Positions 1-11,584 are shown, counted from the stretch's first letter. The stretch is 64,000 nucleotides of DNA from Suillus spraguei (GCA_016800925.1 JABCPU010000011.1:310001-374000), one strand, 5' to 3'. A program made the numbers and translations. The notes: generated by a model from the letters alone, not told the origin.

Positions 1-1132
1 TCCCTACTTCCCTACCGTCACATACGAAGACAACGTGTGAGTTTGTTCCACCTTAGATGGTCGAAATTACCGACATAGTTCAGTCGGGCACAATACGCAG
101 TGCTCACCAAGAAACTTGGTGTCAAGAAAGTGTTCTGTGTGATTGGATTTTCAATGGGCGCGCAGCAGGTAAATGTGTTCGTAGAAAGTAACGATGATTT
201 TACTGAGGCATTGCAGGCGTACTATTGGTCTGTCATGTATCCTGACTTCCTTGAAAGGTATGTTTTTGAAGACTGTGAGCAGCCCTTTCTCTAACCACGA
301 TCAAGATACATCCCCATTTGTGGATCCGCTCGGACTAGCCCTCACAATCAATGGTACTTTTAGACACCTTATATTTGTGTCTGTGTTGATCCAACCGCAG
401 CTTTCTAGAAGGTCCTAAAGCCGCTCTTTCGGCCTCAAAAGACTTCCTGGATGGTCACTACAAGAGCACTCCTCAGCACGGTATCCGGGCATTTGGCCGT
501 GCATACAGCGCATGGGCATATAGCCAGGCGGTGAGCTTCCACACCTCTAGCTGACTGTCGTACTGAAATTGCCGTAGTGGTTTGCCAAGAAAGGTTATCT
601 CTTTGACGGAAAGTGCGCCACTCGTTGTATTCCACTCTCTGCTTTCTCAATGGACCACCACTAGGTACACGAGCCTCAACGACTTCTTAAGAGAGGACTG
701 GGAAGGCGGTTTTCTAGAAGGGTGGGACGCCAACGATTTATTAACACTTTTGAATACATGGCAGATGGGGGATGTTTCACTCATCCGCGACGGAGGTTAC
801 TTCGCGAACTGTCTAGGAGCGATCAGGGCTAGAGGTTTGATCATGCCTTGCAAGACGGACCTATACTTCACTGTGAGTCCTTTAACCTTTGTTACTTGGG
901 TCTGTGTTGATGGCTCCTTGAATAGCCGGAAGACAGTCAAAATGAGATGAAATTCTTGAACAACGCGAAGCTCGTCATTATCGATTCTGAGTGGGGTCAT
1001 ATGTGTGAGTTTGTTGGGCTTCATTCACTTTGGATTGCACCTTGCTGATATCCTGTAGCTGGGGGAGGGTCAAACGTGCATGATGATGAGTTCATCAAAG
1101 AAGAGGTGAAGAAATTTTTGGAGGAACCTTGA
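1..1132 (+). CDS. homoserine O-acetyltransferase-like alpha/beta hydrolase, copy 1 (5' end outside window)
   Basis: The 3' part of a multi-exon gene of the MetX/homoserine acetyltransferase-like alpha/beta-hydrolase family. Spliced exons give PYFPTVTYEDNV, then the nucleophile elbow GFSMGAQQ (GxSxG), the exon with STPQHGIRAFGRAYSAWAY, a WDANDLLTLLNTWQ block, the acid-loop segment KTDLYF, and GHM just before the final exon as the likely catalytic His. Introns have normal GT-AG ends, for example 37-72. The gene ends at TGA 1130-1132. The exon after GFSMGAQQ runs into a TAA at about 291, where copy 2 reads CSSARTSPHNQ. Either a 1-nt shift or an unrecognised splice lies there, so this copy may be a pseudogene. 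True Met2 function is uncertain, because basidiomycete paralogues of this family are often short and uncharacterised. Confidence 0.75.
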
Positions 1133-1439
1133 AATCGTTTACAAAACCGTGCATGTGAATAAAGTGTGTAATTTAGTCCACATTGTATCTTCAATTGTAA
1201 AAGGATCTCGAGTGTTTGTTTATAAGTACTGCAAGCAAGATAACGGCCACCCATCTATCGAAATAATGCACTCGCATGCTACAGGCGCAAATTATCGGCG
1301 AATACTCTCGGTCGCCGTTCACACCAAATGTCAATGCCGAGGAACATTTTTATCTTTATGTGGTTCGTGACCATATGTTCCATCTCAGCTACTTATCGGC
1401 ACTCATGGCGTTTGTTGCACCGCATGCATGAGCCCATAC

Positions 1440-1503
1440 ACGCGTGCTATAAAAGCATACAGTCGTCGTACAGACAGCATCATCCCCCCCTAAGTCCTCC
1501 CTC
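1440..1503 (+). promoter_or_regulatory. core promoter of hydrolase copy 2 (TATA box)
   Basis: A TATA-like GCTATAAAAG lies about 50 bp before the ATG at 1504, in the 370-bp spacer between the two tandem hydrolase genes. No other element was recognised in this spacer. Confidence 0.45.
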
Positions 1504-3018
1504 ATGCAGACACCAATTCAGTATTACCATCACGGCCGCTTCAAAGTCGCCGGAGGTGTACTCCCTGATGCCGTAACCGCATACCAGACATATGGAGACC
1601 CAAGCAATGACAAAGTGATTGTTTTCCCGACATGTTATGGGGCCAAACTCGCCCTTGGGAGTATGTTTTTGTTAGATGCGAACATGGAGACGGTTGTTCA
1701 CCTAATCACATATAGGTCAAGACTATCTCGTTGGGGAAGGCAAGGCACGTACGTTCATGTAGTGGAATGCGCGGTCTTCATAATTTGACAACAGGCCCTT
1801 GACCCAAATAAATACTTCGTGGTGACATTCGCGCTATTCTGCAATGGAGAGGTGCGCTGCCTTCTGCCCTGTCATATCGCCGACTGAAAGAGTGCAGTCG
1901 TCTTCTCCGTCCAACACAGTTAGTTTCTATGATTGCACATTCTACCCCCTTTCTGACAGCCCCTTAGCCTGCACCTTATGGTGGCCCGTACTTCCCATTC
2001 GTTTCTTACGAAGATAACATGTAGGTTATGAGATGACTTGCAAGTAGAATGCAGGCTCACATCAACAAGTCGCGCTCAGCATGCAGTTCTGACGAAGCAC
2101 CTTGGAGTACGCAAGATCTTCTCCGTGGTTGGATTTTCTATGGGCGGACAACAGGTAATTCTCCTCTTTAACATATCATATGCACTCTCTGAGGTCTCAT
2201 CCCAAGGCATATCACTGGCCAGTGGTCTTCCCTGACTTTGTAGAGCGGTTTGTTTCTATATGTTCGTCTGCTCGCACAAGTCCCCATAACCAATGGTGGG
2301 TCCTTGTCTGAACTTGTTTGGTTCGCGTGTAACCTGCATTCCAGCTTCCTGGAAGGGCCAAGGCAGCGATGCTAGCAAGCAAAGATTTTGCCGACGGTCA
2401 TTATCAGAGTACTCCTCAACATGGAATACGTGCGTTTGGTCGAGTTTACAGCGCGTGGGCCTATGGGCAAACTGTGAGTTATATCACGATGAAAGATCAA
2501 GATAATACAACTTTTATAGTGGTTCCGGGAGCACAAGTATCTAATGGACGGAGAGTAAGCTATTCTGCAATATATATTTTCACGAGCTTCATGGAATTTT
2601 GCGAACAGGTACCCGGACTTGAACTCGTTCCTTAGGGAGCGGTGGGAAGGAGGATATGTCAATAACTGGGATGCAAACGACATGATCGCACTTTTGACCA
2701 CATGGCAAAAGGGAGACATTTCCATCATTCGTGATGGCGGAGACTATGAAAAGGCTCTGAAGAGCATCAAAGCAAAGGGACTTATTATGCCCTCGAAGAC
2801 GGATCTTTACTTTCCGGTCAGTCCCCCACCAAGTAAACACGAGTCGACTACTGACACCATCAAAGCCGGAGGACAGCGAGACGGAAGTATCGCACCTCAG
2901 AGATGCTAAATTGCATGTGATTCCATCGATCTGGGGTCATGTTGCAGGAGGTAGTGCTAACCCTCCAGATGTCGTCTTCATAACAGAGAAAATCGTGGAG
3001 TTTTTGCAAACGCCTTGA
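1504..3018 (+). CDS. homoserine O-acetyltransferase-like alpha/beta hydrolase, copy 2
   Basis: A tandem paralogue of the upstream gene with about eleven exons. Approximate exons: 1504-1660, 1716-1742, 1795-1851, 1898-1918, 1968-2020, 2070-2154, 2207-2295, 2345-2473, 2520-2554, 2609-2816, 2866-3018. Start chosen at the ATG of MQTPIQYYHHGRFKVAGGV. Motifs in order: VFPTCYGAKLALGS, FALFCNGE, GFSMGGQQ (nucleophile Ser), STPQHGIRAFGRVYSAWAYG, KTDLYF (acid) and WGHVAGG (catalytic His). The intron after exon 2 seems to use a GC donor. In exon 8 the frame breaks after FLEGP (about 2360), where copy 1 has FLEGPKAALS; one base appears to be missing, so this is either a real lesion or a base-call error. 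The predicted product is a cytosolic acyltransferase or hydrolase of about 370 residues. The substrate cannot be fixed from sequence. Confidence 0.78.
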
Positions 3019-3972
3019 TGACGAGATGTCGATTGTATTTGTATTGCTCTCAAGAAGTTGATTTTAAATGGATTGTATGGGTTAGCGCAAAGCAATGTTG
3101 CGTCCGAACTGAAGATCTATCTCCATAACTAATGGTTTGCTCGTGTCATTGTTGAACGATGGCTCGTAAGTTGAAAAGAAGGCGGGAGGATAAAACGCTG
3201 TGGAACACCGCTTGGAGTCTGGGCAGTATACAAAATAAACACGTTCGGGATGCTCGAAGGTAAAACCTACGTATTGATGGACTCCGCATGTTACGACTCC
3301 GCCAAAAGATTAGCAAAACCTAACAAAAAGGAGTGCTGGGCATCCGGTAAAGATTATGCTAAAATAATGCGGAGGGGCATACATTACATTCTGCAACAAC
3401 GGTGTCAATTATGTTGAGCCCTTTGTGTCGTATTTCAGAATCATAAGGTGACTCCAGATGCAGATATCAGGCGTACTCATACAAGGAGACTTGGTCGAGC
3501 GACAAGCACTAGCATAAACTTGCTTGGAGCTTCTATGAATGCAATACAACCTATCTCTAATATCGGTACTAGATAGTCCCACGAGTCCGTGTGTCCCAAG
3601 AGTCCGCGCATCGACTCTAGCACACACAATTCTGCACGGAATCCTTATCTATGTCGCATATGGGTTTCCCCCAACACAATGCACAGTTCCATATATATAT
3701 TTTGAAGAAATTCCAAGTAGATCTCGTCTGGTGGCCAACTTATTGGTGCTGGAGGCTAGTTTTGCGCATATAAGGCTCGCTCTAAAGGTCAGATCACCAC
3801 AGAAAATTCTGGAATATGATATGGTGGTTATACATGATAAGAGAATACTAAAACAAATTTCTCCGGGGCTACATGCTTGTCAGGATCATCTGCAATAAAA
3901 GAAATATGCTCCAAACGTGACAATCCATCCAAAGCGTTAATACATTGAGACTGTGTAAATCAAAACTCCGCA
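3019..3972. other. intergenic stretch, nothing recognised
   Basis: AT-moderate sequence between the hydrolase pair and the TE-like ORFs. A 119-codon open frame at 3539-3898 has no recognisable motif and no splice-supported extension, so I do not call it. Confidence 0.4.
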
Positions 3973-4563
3973 ATGCCGAAGTGCGGCACTCGCGATGCTC
4001 GTGCAGTATTCAGCGGCTCTCTCAGCAGCAAGTCAAAAGCCGATCTTCTCGAACTCGCGCAAGCTCTGGACATATCTCTTGATGGCGCTCGAAACAATCC
4101 TGAACGTGTTTCCTTGATTTAAGCGCAGCTTGATGGCCACCCACAGCTGAAGGATGATCCGAAATTCACTGGCCTTTATGGCCGTCTCCCTTGTGGGCAG
4201 AAACGCACACACGCAAGCATGGTTGACGATAATGCTGCGCTCGGGCCAGCCGAGTCACTTCCAGTTGAGCGTCCCACGATCTGTCGTCAACTCGATGACT
4301 TGCAATATTCAACGGGCTCATCCTCATTCACTACTCCCCATTATGTCCCTGCGCTATCAATGTCTGATCCCCCCTCAACTGTTTATTCTGGCGTTGCACA
4401 TACTTTACTTCCATATGGACACCCGCATCACCCATTCTCTCTCCAGCATAATTTACATCATTTGCCCAACAATACACAGTATCATACGATTCCCCATCAT
4501 GCTTTTCATAATTATCATATACCTGCGCAAGCTTATTCAAGTGCACCTCATTTTTCACCTTAG
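3973..4563 (+). pseudogene. SAP-like domain ORF of transposon type, with internal stop
   Basis: One reading frame runs from ATG 3973 through a TAA at 4120-4122 and on to the stop at 4561-4563. The N-terminal part contains KSKADLLELAQALDISLDGA followed, beyond the stop, by HPQLKDDPKFTGLYGR. This resembles the SAP-like helix-loop-helix with a short Pro/Asp-rich tail that I recall from basidiomycete TE-linked hypothetical proteins. The C-terminal half (from 4219) is rich in His, Pro, Ser and Tyr. The continuous frame on both sides of the stop supports a single decayed ORF. It may be the upstream part of the adjacent LINE or an independent fragment; this is not resolved. Confidence 0.45.
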
Positions 4564-4860
4564 TTACTCTACCAATTCTTATACACGGTCACATAATCAG
4601 TTCAATAGCATTGATTGCACATTTCTACCGCTTCATACAGATTGTTTCCAGTGCCATTGCCTCTACTCAAGTCCCCAACGCATGCCTTCACAACACACTG
4701 TATGAACGGTGCCGACACTGCGGAGTGCATCGCTTCTTGGACCCGAACCAGGTGGCACCCCGACTAGGACCCCGGAACTCGACCACCAAAGCAGCGCGCA
4801 ACCGCGCACAGGACGCCAAAAGGCGGCCCCAAGAGCCCCAAACAACACAAGCACCCATCA
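4564..4860. other. region between SAP-like ORF and LINE ORF1
   Basis: Open frames here overlap in several phases without a recognisable domain. The sequence becomes Lys/Thr/Asn/Gln-rich in translation towards 4860, like a basic leader of the following LINE ORF1. Confidence 0.3.
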
Positions 4861-6384
4861 ATGAGACCCAAAGCATCAAAAAAAAACACCAACCACCCAA
4901 GAAACATGGCCCTGACGAACACACCAAACCCACCAACTGCATCCCAGTCGACAAGAATGAACAATCGCAAAACAACAGCAAACAAACCTCTACTGTCCAT
5001 CAGTAAATCTAACGAAGACCACACGCTAGGAACAGGCATAAGAACGGATGTAAACTCGATCAACTCAGCAAGAAAGATTCTTGCTACTCATGGGCTGATA
5101 CTACCGACGGCAGGCAACATGCTACAGCCCATAGCAACAGCCCTATTCGAGTTCAGCATATCAGCCAATCTAGGAGCGACTCACATCGATATACTCCGCG
5201 CAATGGCCTTCGTTCTGTTTGAGATCGACAGGGAGATAGACGTACAAGGTATTGTTCAGAAGATCCAAGCCCTAATGCATCAGGAAATTCACACATTCCT
5301 TAACATGCTTAATCAGCTTAACTCACTTATCTCAAAACTTGTTTGCTCTCTCTCACATCATTCACCTGGCATATCTTATATTTTTTGAGTGCGAAATACA
5401 ATAAAACATGTATATTAATATATCTCAACTTTTTTTTTCTGAATTCATTCACATTGAAATTTTGGACAAGTAGATTCAATTTCACCAAGGCAGTTAAGTG
5501 TAAATAAGTCCGCATAAGGGCACGTCAAGGAATGTGTGAATTTCCTGATGTGGGAGGACCGGTTGCCACACTGGATGAGAAGGTAGAGGAATTAGAGAAA
5601 ACAATAGAAAAGCACAAGTCAGCATTGGAATACACAGCAACAGAGGTAAGCAAACAACTCAACTCAGCCATACTAAACATTGCACAGGCATCCGAGAATG
5701 CTACCATGGTCAGAAACAACACCCCAACCTCGCACAGAGACGTCACCGAACAGAAAGGCCAGAGATCATACGCAGCTGCAACCAAGGATGGAATTCCGAC
5801 TCCCTTAGTCAAGGTCCTTGCCAGAAGCGAAGCTCAAGTGCATCAGATACTTATAGAAAGATGCTCACTGAACTTCACTAACACGCTAATCAACCTCACA
5901 GAAATTCAGCTAGTTATGAAAGCCAATCTAGCAGTGGAGGCCATGACTAAGGAGGACACCGACATCCCACAGAACATCAAATTCTTATCAGCAAGACGTC
6001 TCCCCCAAGGAGGCGTACTGTATGAACTCGACTCAACTGAATCGGCCGCATGGTTTGGTACACCGTCAAACCGCAGCAAGTTTCTCGACGGCTTCGGAAT
6101 TGAGGTAGCAATCAGAGACAGGGCATTCCATGTCATAGTGGAGAATGTACCAATAAGCTTCATACCAGAGAACCAAGCGGCACTTTCCGATATCGAACAG
6201 AAAGCAGGGATGAGACCCCGGACAATAACGAAGGCAAGATACATCAACAGACGCAGCCCAGGCCAACGTACTGCCCACATCATCCTCACGTTCAATACAA
6301 AAGAAAGCGCCAACCAGGCAATCAAGTTCGGACTTACCGTAGCAGGTAAGAAAGTTTATGCAAGGAAACTAATCGCCGAACCTT
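4861..6384 (+). pseudogene. non-LTR retrotransposon (LINE) ORF1, 3' truncated
   Basis: Two open segments, 4861-5340 and 5562-6384, read as one protein when the 221 bp between them are skipped: ...LISKL then VATLDEKVEELEKTIEKHK. The order is a basic, low-complexity leader, a helical region, a coiled coil (KVEELEKTIEKHKSALEY), and then the conserved ORF1 body with IKFLSARRLPQGGVLYELDS and FNTKESANQAIKFGL, ending GKKVYARKLIAEP. In fungal Tad-like LINEs this last segment is normally followed at once by CCHC zinc knuckles and then the endonuclease/reverse transcriptase ORF. Here it stops at about 6384-6397, where KDZ-element sequence begins. The role would be RNA binding in retrotransposition. The copy is dead. 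Confidence 0.7.
5341..5561. mobile_element. 221-bp AT-rich insertion inside LINE ORF1
   Basis: The sequence interrupts an otherwise continuous LINE ORF1 frame (KL/VATLDEK), with GTT present at both ends (5341-5343 and 5562-5564). It is AT-rich in the middle and non-coding. It could be a small nonautonomous insertion with a 3-bp duplication; an intron is less likely because the ends do not form a good GT-AG pair. Confidence 0.35.
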
Positions 6385-6419
6385 CTATGTACAATTATGT
6401 AGCCATTTCACCCTCATCA

Positions 6420-8513
6420 GCAGAGGGTTCAACCTTCACCTCAACATCCATATCATCAGAATCATATTCTGGCACAAGGTTGCCGGATCATCCGGGTCCA
6501 CAATTTTGCCGGACATTTGTGGACCCTCAGGCTGAATCTGGCTGAGCTCAAATATGAGACCCTCAATGACAGATGCTGGCTGGACTTTTGGAGACGGAGG
6601 CTCCATCCCTGCCATATCCAAGTCAATGAAGGGAGCAAGTGCAGATGGGAGGGGTGAGATGGACAGGGGGACAGATTGATCAAGCAAAAAGGTTGCATTG
6701 ACAGGAGAGTCAGGAAGTGGAAATGAAGGGTGCCGGTCGATGACTTTGCGACGAAGGCCCTCATGGAGGCTTGCAGGGTATCAATCTTACCATCCTGCTC
6801 CACCACACAAGCCTCAAGAAGAGCAATTCGAGCGGCACCATCCCGAATGGCAATTGGCATGGAATGGAGATCCGGAATGGGCACATCGAGTGCCAGACGA
6901 GGAACTGCGGCGCTCAAAGACGGAATAGCTAAGTGAAAGATAAGGTCAGATGGTCATAGAAAATTGGGGTGACTCACTAGCTGGTGCAGGTGCAGGTGTC
7001 TTGGTGGCAGTAATTGTCTTGCTGCGCCCACAGGACTGTGCCTTGGGTGTGGTCACAGCAGGGACAGCCAGAGTGCCAGAGGGGCCATGAGACTGACTTC
7101 AAGTTCAGACTTTGGGCTGTGAGGCAGCTGGCGCATTGGAGGGAGCTCTGGAAGGTGTCCTGGAGCGAGTCTGCCGGGTGGTAGACTTCCCTCAAATGCG
7201 TTTGGGCAGGGATCCCATGGATGCTGGGACACATTTGATCTTCTTGGTGGTGCAGCGGACACACGACAAACACAGGGCACAGGTCCTCCTGTCCAACTGA
7301 GTGGCGCAGGGCCACTTCTCCTGGGTGCAATAATGGCAGGGGTTGTTCTGTGGGTTCCATGAGTTGATGGACTCATTGGAATTCATTAGAATACTCACTG
7401 GGCCGGGAATGAGAATATCACCTGTATCCATGACTGCAGGTTCCTCAGCCGGAGTGCTGGACATTGCCTGGGGGGTCTTGACGACCTCTGGATGACTGCC
7501 GGAGGTGGCCTGACAATAGGTAAGCATAGGCGGGAGGTCCGGACAAAGAATGATGACTCACCATCACCTTGGGTGGACTGCCAGCAATGAGCTGCACAAT
7601 AATTCTAAACAAATATTACCAAAGCAGGACCAAATAATTGCTTCTTTGGGGAATGGGGTGAACGAGGGGAATAGGGCGTCCCTACAACAATTGTGGAAGG
7701 CCGGGGCACGTTGAGTGCTGGCACTCCACTCGAAATAGGCTACAGAAAATTGAGAGAATGAAAACAATGAGCTGGACGACATACCTGAACAATTGTGTCT
7801 TCATCATCTTCTGACTCCATGAACACCTTCAGCTTCACATTGCGAGTTGCCTTGACCTGCTTGCAACCCTTCGTCACTGACTTCAGAGGTGAGGAAGAGT
7901 GTCCGGACATCATGGGGGACTTCCTCTTCCTGCTCCCTTCCACTTCTGGCTCTAGGTCAGCAACAACTGCCTTACCTTTTCCTTTGTCCCAGAGCTCGGA
8001 GGTGACGTGGGTGTGGGTGGAAGAACCAGCGACATTGCCAGTGATGACGGGTGGGGAGGGAAGGTCCACAGTGATTGGGCCAATGGAAGGGTTAGGCATG
8101 ACAGGGAGATCACCTGAATGGTCACCTAATGCCTCCCAGGTGCGAATCTTGCTGCGCCAGGAGTGTTTCAACACCCGGGGGTCGTCATGGCCGATGCTGT
8201 GCCAGTTGGGCCACACCCAGGGAGTCATGGACCTGACTCTCATCAACTCCTTGGAGCAGGATGCAATGATGCCGGGCATGTAAGGCCCTTTCTCATGCTC
8301 CCGGACTATCTCAGCCTACCCAGATCTTAGAAAAACCAAAAGTAAAATTAACACATGAATGGTACTTACCACAAGATTAGTGACTTGTGCTGTCAGAGCA
8401 AGGTGGGCTTGGCCAGTGCCGGCAGGCATGAGCCGCGCCCCAGCAATGATGCCAACAATCTGAGCAGTGGTTGCCTTGAGACCGGCCAAAGAGGTTTGAA
8501 CTGGAGTAGACAT
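6420..8513 (-). pseudogene. KDZ-linked ORF3, left copy (Cys-rich, basic protein)
   Basis: Multi-exon gene starting at ATG 8513 (MSTPVQTSLAGLKATTAQIV), followed by an intron and EHEKGPYMPGIIASCSKELM, a basic Ser/Lys-rich stretch with VVADLEPEVEGSRKRKSPMM, an acidic ESEDDEDTIVQ, then a cysteine cluster CHYC..C..CLSCVRC..KIKC, an Arg/Ser/Pro repeat tail and a short coiled coil (AARIALLEA). The 3' end lies near 6420, close to the arm's outer limit. The cysteine pattern suggests a zinc-binding, possibly DNA-binding module, but no named family was recognised. Frameshifts relative to the right copy (for example in the Arg/Ser tail) mark it as decayed. It lacks the mariner insertion present in the right copy, so it gives the empty site at about 6573. 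Confidence 0.6.
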
Positions 8514-8732
8514 TTAGATTGACTTGAAAGATGTGAAAAGCTTGAGATAAGTTTGAAATCTGTTATCACTAGGATGAAGTTTCAAAAGAAACAAGACAAT
8601 TGAAGGACGATCTTGATAAGTGTTGATTGTTTGTCTTTGTTTGGTCATGGTTCAACTTTCAGCCGTTACCAGCCATGTGTTGAACTTCGAAGTTATCAGT
8701 TATCAATCAGTTTGATCAGTTGATCAGACATC
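8514..8732. promoter_or_regulatory. bidirectional spacer between ORF3 and ORF2 (left)
   Basis: The 219-bp spacer between two divergent start codons contains repeated GTTATCAGTTATCAATC and TTGATCAGTTGATCAG motifs near the ORF2 start. The same motifs recur in the right copy (40640-40857). A shared promoter is inferred from the divergent layout; no TATA box is clear. Confidence 0.4.
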
Positions 8733-9744
8733 ATGAGATCTCAACCAGCAGTCAGATTTTATGAACCTCTGGTCACTGAATACAACTCAATGGATGTGGA
8801 TGACTCAACCAAGTCCCAGATTTCACTAGGTATGTTCTGCTTTCAGTACAGCTTTCAATTGACCGGAGATGGACCAGATGCACTGGATGATGTATACCTT
8901 GGGCCGGATGATGAGACTGAGTCCCAGATTTCATCAGGTATGTGTTGCTTTCATAATATAATTGACCAGACATTTATTAGATGCATGTGATGATGTATAC
9001 CTTGGGCCGGATGATGAGATCGACTATGATTCTGGGTCATCAGGTGGTCCGGATGTCTTGGATGCAATTCCTGGTAGGTTTCTCAATTCACATTTAGATA
9101 ATCCAACTTTGGATGTTCACTCAATCCATCCAGATCACTTATACCTGGCTCAGTCTGAGGAACTGCCTTTGTTCAACAATCCGGACTTGTACCTAGGGCC
9201 TGACAATGATCTTATTGATTGTGATGAAGCACCGGAATGTTCTGATGTTGAGATTGATGCTCCAGCTATCCCAGGAATAGCAATTCCAGGTGAGTTCATC
9301 CATACCATCTCATTTTTATTGTTGATGTGATGTCCCAAGCACATGCAACACCTCCTAAACGTCAGTCCCCCATACCGGAACTCAGCAATGAAGAACTGCG
9401 TGCCATGCTTAGGGAGTTCATGCCCCTAGGGTCATATGATCAAACAGAATGTGAGTATTTAATTGTTCATCATGTATCTTTCTGCTAATTTTCTTTAAGT
9501 TGAATCAATTCTGGATCGCCTGGGCCATTACCAACAGCGTCATGGCAATCTTCCGGAGCCTACCGTACATCAACTCCTCGAGGCCAACCGACCATTCTGA
9601 GTGGCTTGGGCTGACACATCCGACAAACTCAGAAGAGCTGATATGGACCTCCAGAGGTTGCAAAGGGCCAAACAGATGAGCTCTGAATTGCTGCTTGTAT
9701 TAGATACCCTCATTGAAAAGCGTGATGATCAACCCCATATGTAA
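8733..9744 (+). pseudogene. KDZ-linked ORF2, left copy (acidic repeat protein)
   Basis: Start ATG 8733 (MRSQPAVRFYEPLVTEYNSM). Short exons repeat the motif DDVYLGPDDE, with LYLGPDND as a further variant, so exons appear internally duplicated, separated by GTATGT-type introns. The C-terminal part reads KRQSPIPELSNEELRAMLRE and then a helical Leu/Arg-rich end (RRADMDLQRLQRAKQ) to TAA 9742-9744. An in-frame TGA interrupts between NRPF and VAWADTSDK; the right copy has the same TGA. No family recognised; the acidic repeats and helical C-terminus suggest a protein-interaction role. Confidence 0.55.
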
Positions 9745-10200
9745 ATATTTGGATATTCATTCACATACTTACATCATGTTCACCACTGAATTTTTCATGT
9801 ATAACAATGACATTTCCAATTGATTTTAGATGATGCACACATGAAACGGTCGCATTCCAATTACCAATGATTTATTCCCAGGGTCCGGACCTCGGTGATT
9901 GGGATTCATCTGGCACTCGGTGATTGGGATTCATCCGGCACTCGGTGATCAGGTTTTGTAATATTTGGATATTCATTCACATACTTACATCATGTGAACC
10001 ACTGAATTTTTCATGTATAACAATGACATTTCCAATTGATTTTAGATGATGCACAAACCCTAATGTCTAATACCAACTACCAATGATTGATACCCGGGGT
10101 CCGGACCTCAGTGATCGGGAGTCGTCCGGAACTCAGTGATCAGGATTCATCCAGACCTCGGTGCTTGGGATTCAACATTTGGGACGTGGGACACTGTGTT
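9745..10200. repeat. ~215-bp tandem dimer between ORF2 and ORF1 (left)
   Basis: Two direct copies of a unit containing ATATTTGGATATTCATTCAC, TTTCATGTATAACAATGACA and repeated CTCGGTGATTGGGATTCATC-like blocks. The same dimer is present in reverse in the right arm (39290-39680). It lies between the convergent 3' ends of ORF2 and ORF1 and may include their terminators. Confidence 0.6.
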
Positions 10201-10260
10201 TTCAGAAGTGTGACAAAGGATGAAAATGTGGTACAAATGGGGCAGTTTTGTATATGTACA

Positions 10261-10660
10261 TTATTTCCTTCCCCTTGCCCTGGTTACTCGAAGTGTACTC
10301 TCTACCGGCTTTTGAGACTTACTCCAGGTGGTCCTTGCGGATGGTTCAATGACAGCTTTCTTGCCCTGTATACTCCTTGGTTCCGGCGATGTGTTCCTCT
10401 CTTCCACTTCCTCAGTCAACCCGGCCAGGGGGTTGCCCATCCATGATGTCAAAAGTGCACCTGTCTTGGCCGGCCTGGCTGGGCGAGGCTTCTGCATTGA
10501 ACATGGAACTTCTGTCTCCTTTGGTGCTGAAGATGGATGTGCTGTTCATCTGGGTTTCTTCAGCAGGGATCGACCATCAGCCGACTCATCATCAATGTCA
10601 TCCTCCTTGTCATGAGTGTCACTGTCAGTATCACTCTCGGCTTCGGTTGATGGATCCCGG
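10261..10660 (-). pseudogene. KDZ-linked ORF1, left copy, C-terminal fragment
   Basis: The minus strand encodes the basic C-terminus of ORF1, ending STLRVTRARGRK, with an upstream acidic Asp/Ser stretch and the block TSPEPRSIQGKKAVIEPSAR. It is cut at 10660 by a LTR-like element; the gene continues at 19187-19723. The right copy (38810-39201) shows the uninterrupted sequence. Confidence 0.65.
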
Positions 10661-11109
10661 TGTAAAGATACAATCTAGCCTGGGCTGTAGATGAACCACG
10701 GCCTAAACTAGTATGCGAGTCTTGCGCTCTACCTAGTCTGCTTCACTTGCGAAGGCAAGAACGTTCAACCCTAAAGGGAATGCTAAGTTAGTATAGTTTG
10801 ATATTGCCCAACCTGTGGTGCAAGAATGCCGTCAGAGGTAGCGAGATGCTAGCAGTAATACTCCGGTCCGTGGGAAACTTGTGGTAAAACTAGCGGTAAG
10901 CGTGGGAATGCGGTAGACAAGCAGTAGCGTGAACAGTAAAACTGCGGTAGTATGAGCGGTAAAACTGCGGTAAGCGTGGGAACTTCTGCGGTAAAACAAG
11001 CGGTAGTGTAGCAATGAAGCGTGAGAAAGCGCTAGCGCTAGCGGTGAAGCGTGGGAAAGTGGTAACGAGTGGTGGTGCATGCAGCGGTAAAGCAATTCTT
11101 AAGGAAACA

Positions 11110-11584
11110 TGTTACAATTGTACGTGCCCCTATTCATTTTCTACTTCCTTTACTTCGTATATTACGTAACATGACTCTGACTCATATGCTCAACGCATCT
11201 GTACTATAGTTGCCTTCCTTATTTGGATACGCACTTACTTTCTCATGCCTCTCTTGGTCCGTGTGCACATATTGGCCTATTTAAGCACATTGTACTTGTA
11301 GTAGATACTTTACTTTAATCTTACTGGGTTTTACCTGGAACTTCCTTCGCTTAGGTCTCCAACCTAAGTCGTCCTTGAATCGTCTCTAAGTCTAAGCACT
11401 CCTTAGCCTTAGTCTCTATTCTTGCAGAACCTCTTAGACTTGTCTTTGAGGCCGAACCCTTGATCGTACTCGGAACACGTTCCTTGTACTTTCACCTTGT
11501 CCTCTTCTGGACATTGTAAGAACTTCCCAGCAGACCGACTGTGTCTTTTCACTGTCGCTGGTGACGCCACCCCAGTTCGTAACA
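11110..11584 (+). repeat. 5' LTR of the chromovirus
   Basis: TGTTACAATTG start and CGTAACA end. It differs from the 3' LTR at only a few positions, including a single-base length difference. Confidence 0.92.

Noticed and set aside
3539..3898. 119-codon open frame
   Set aside because: No motif, no splice support, composition like surrounding non-coding DNA.
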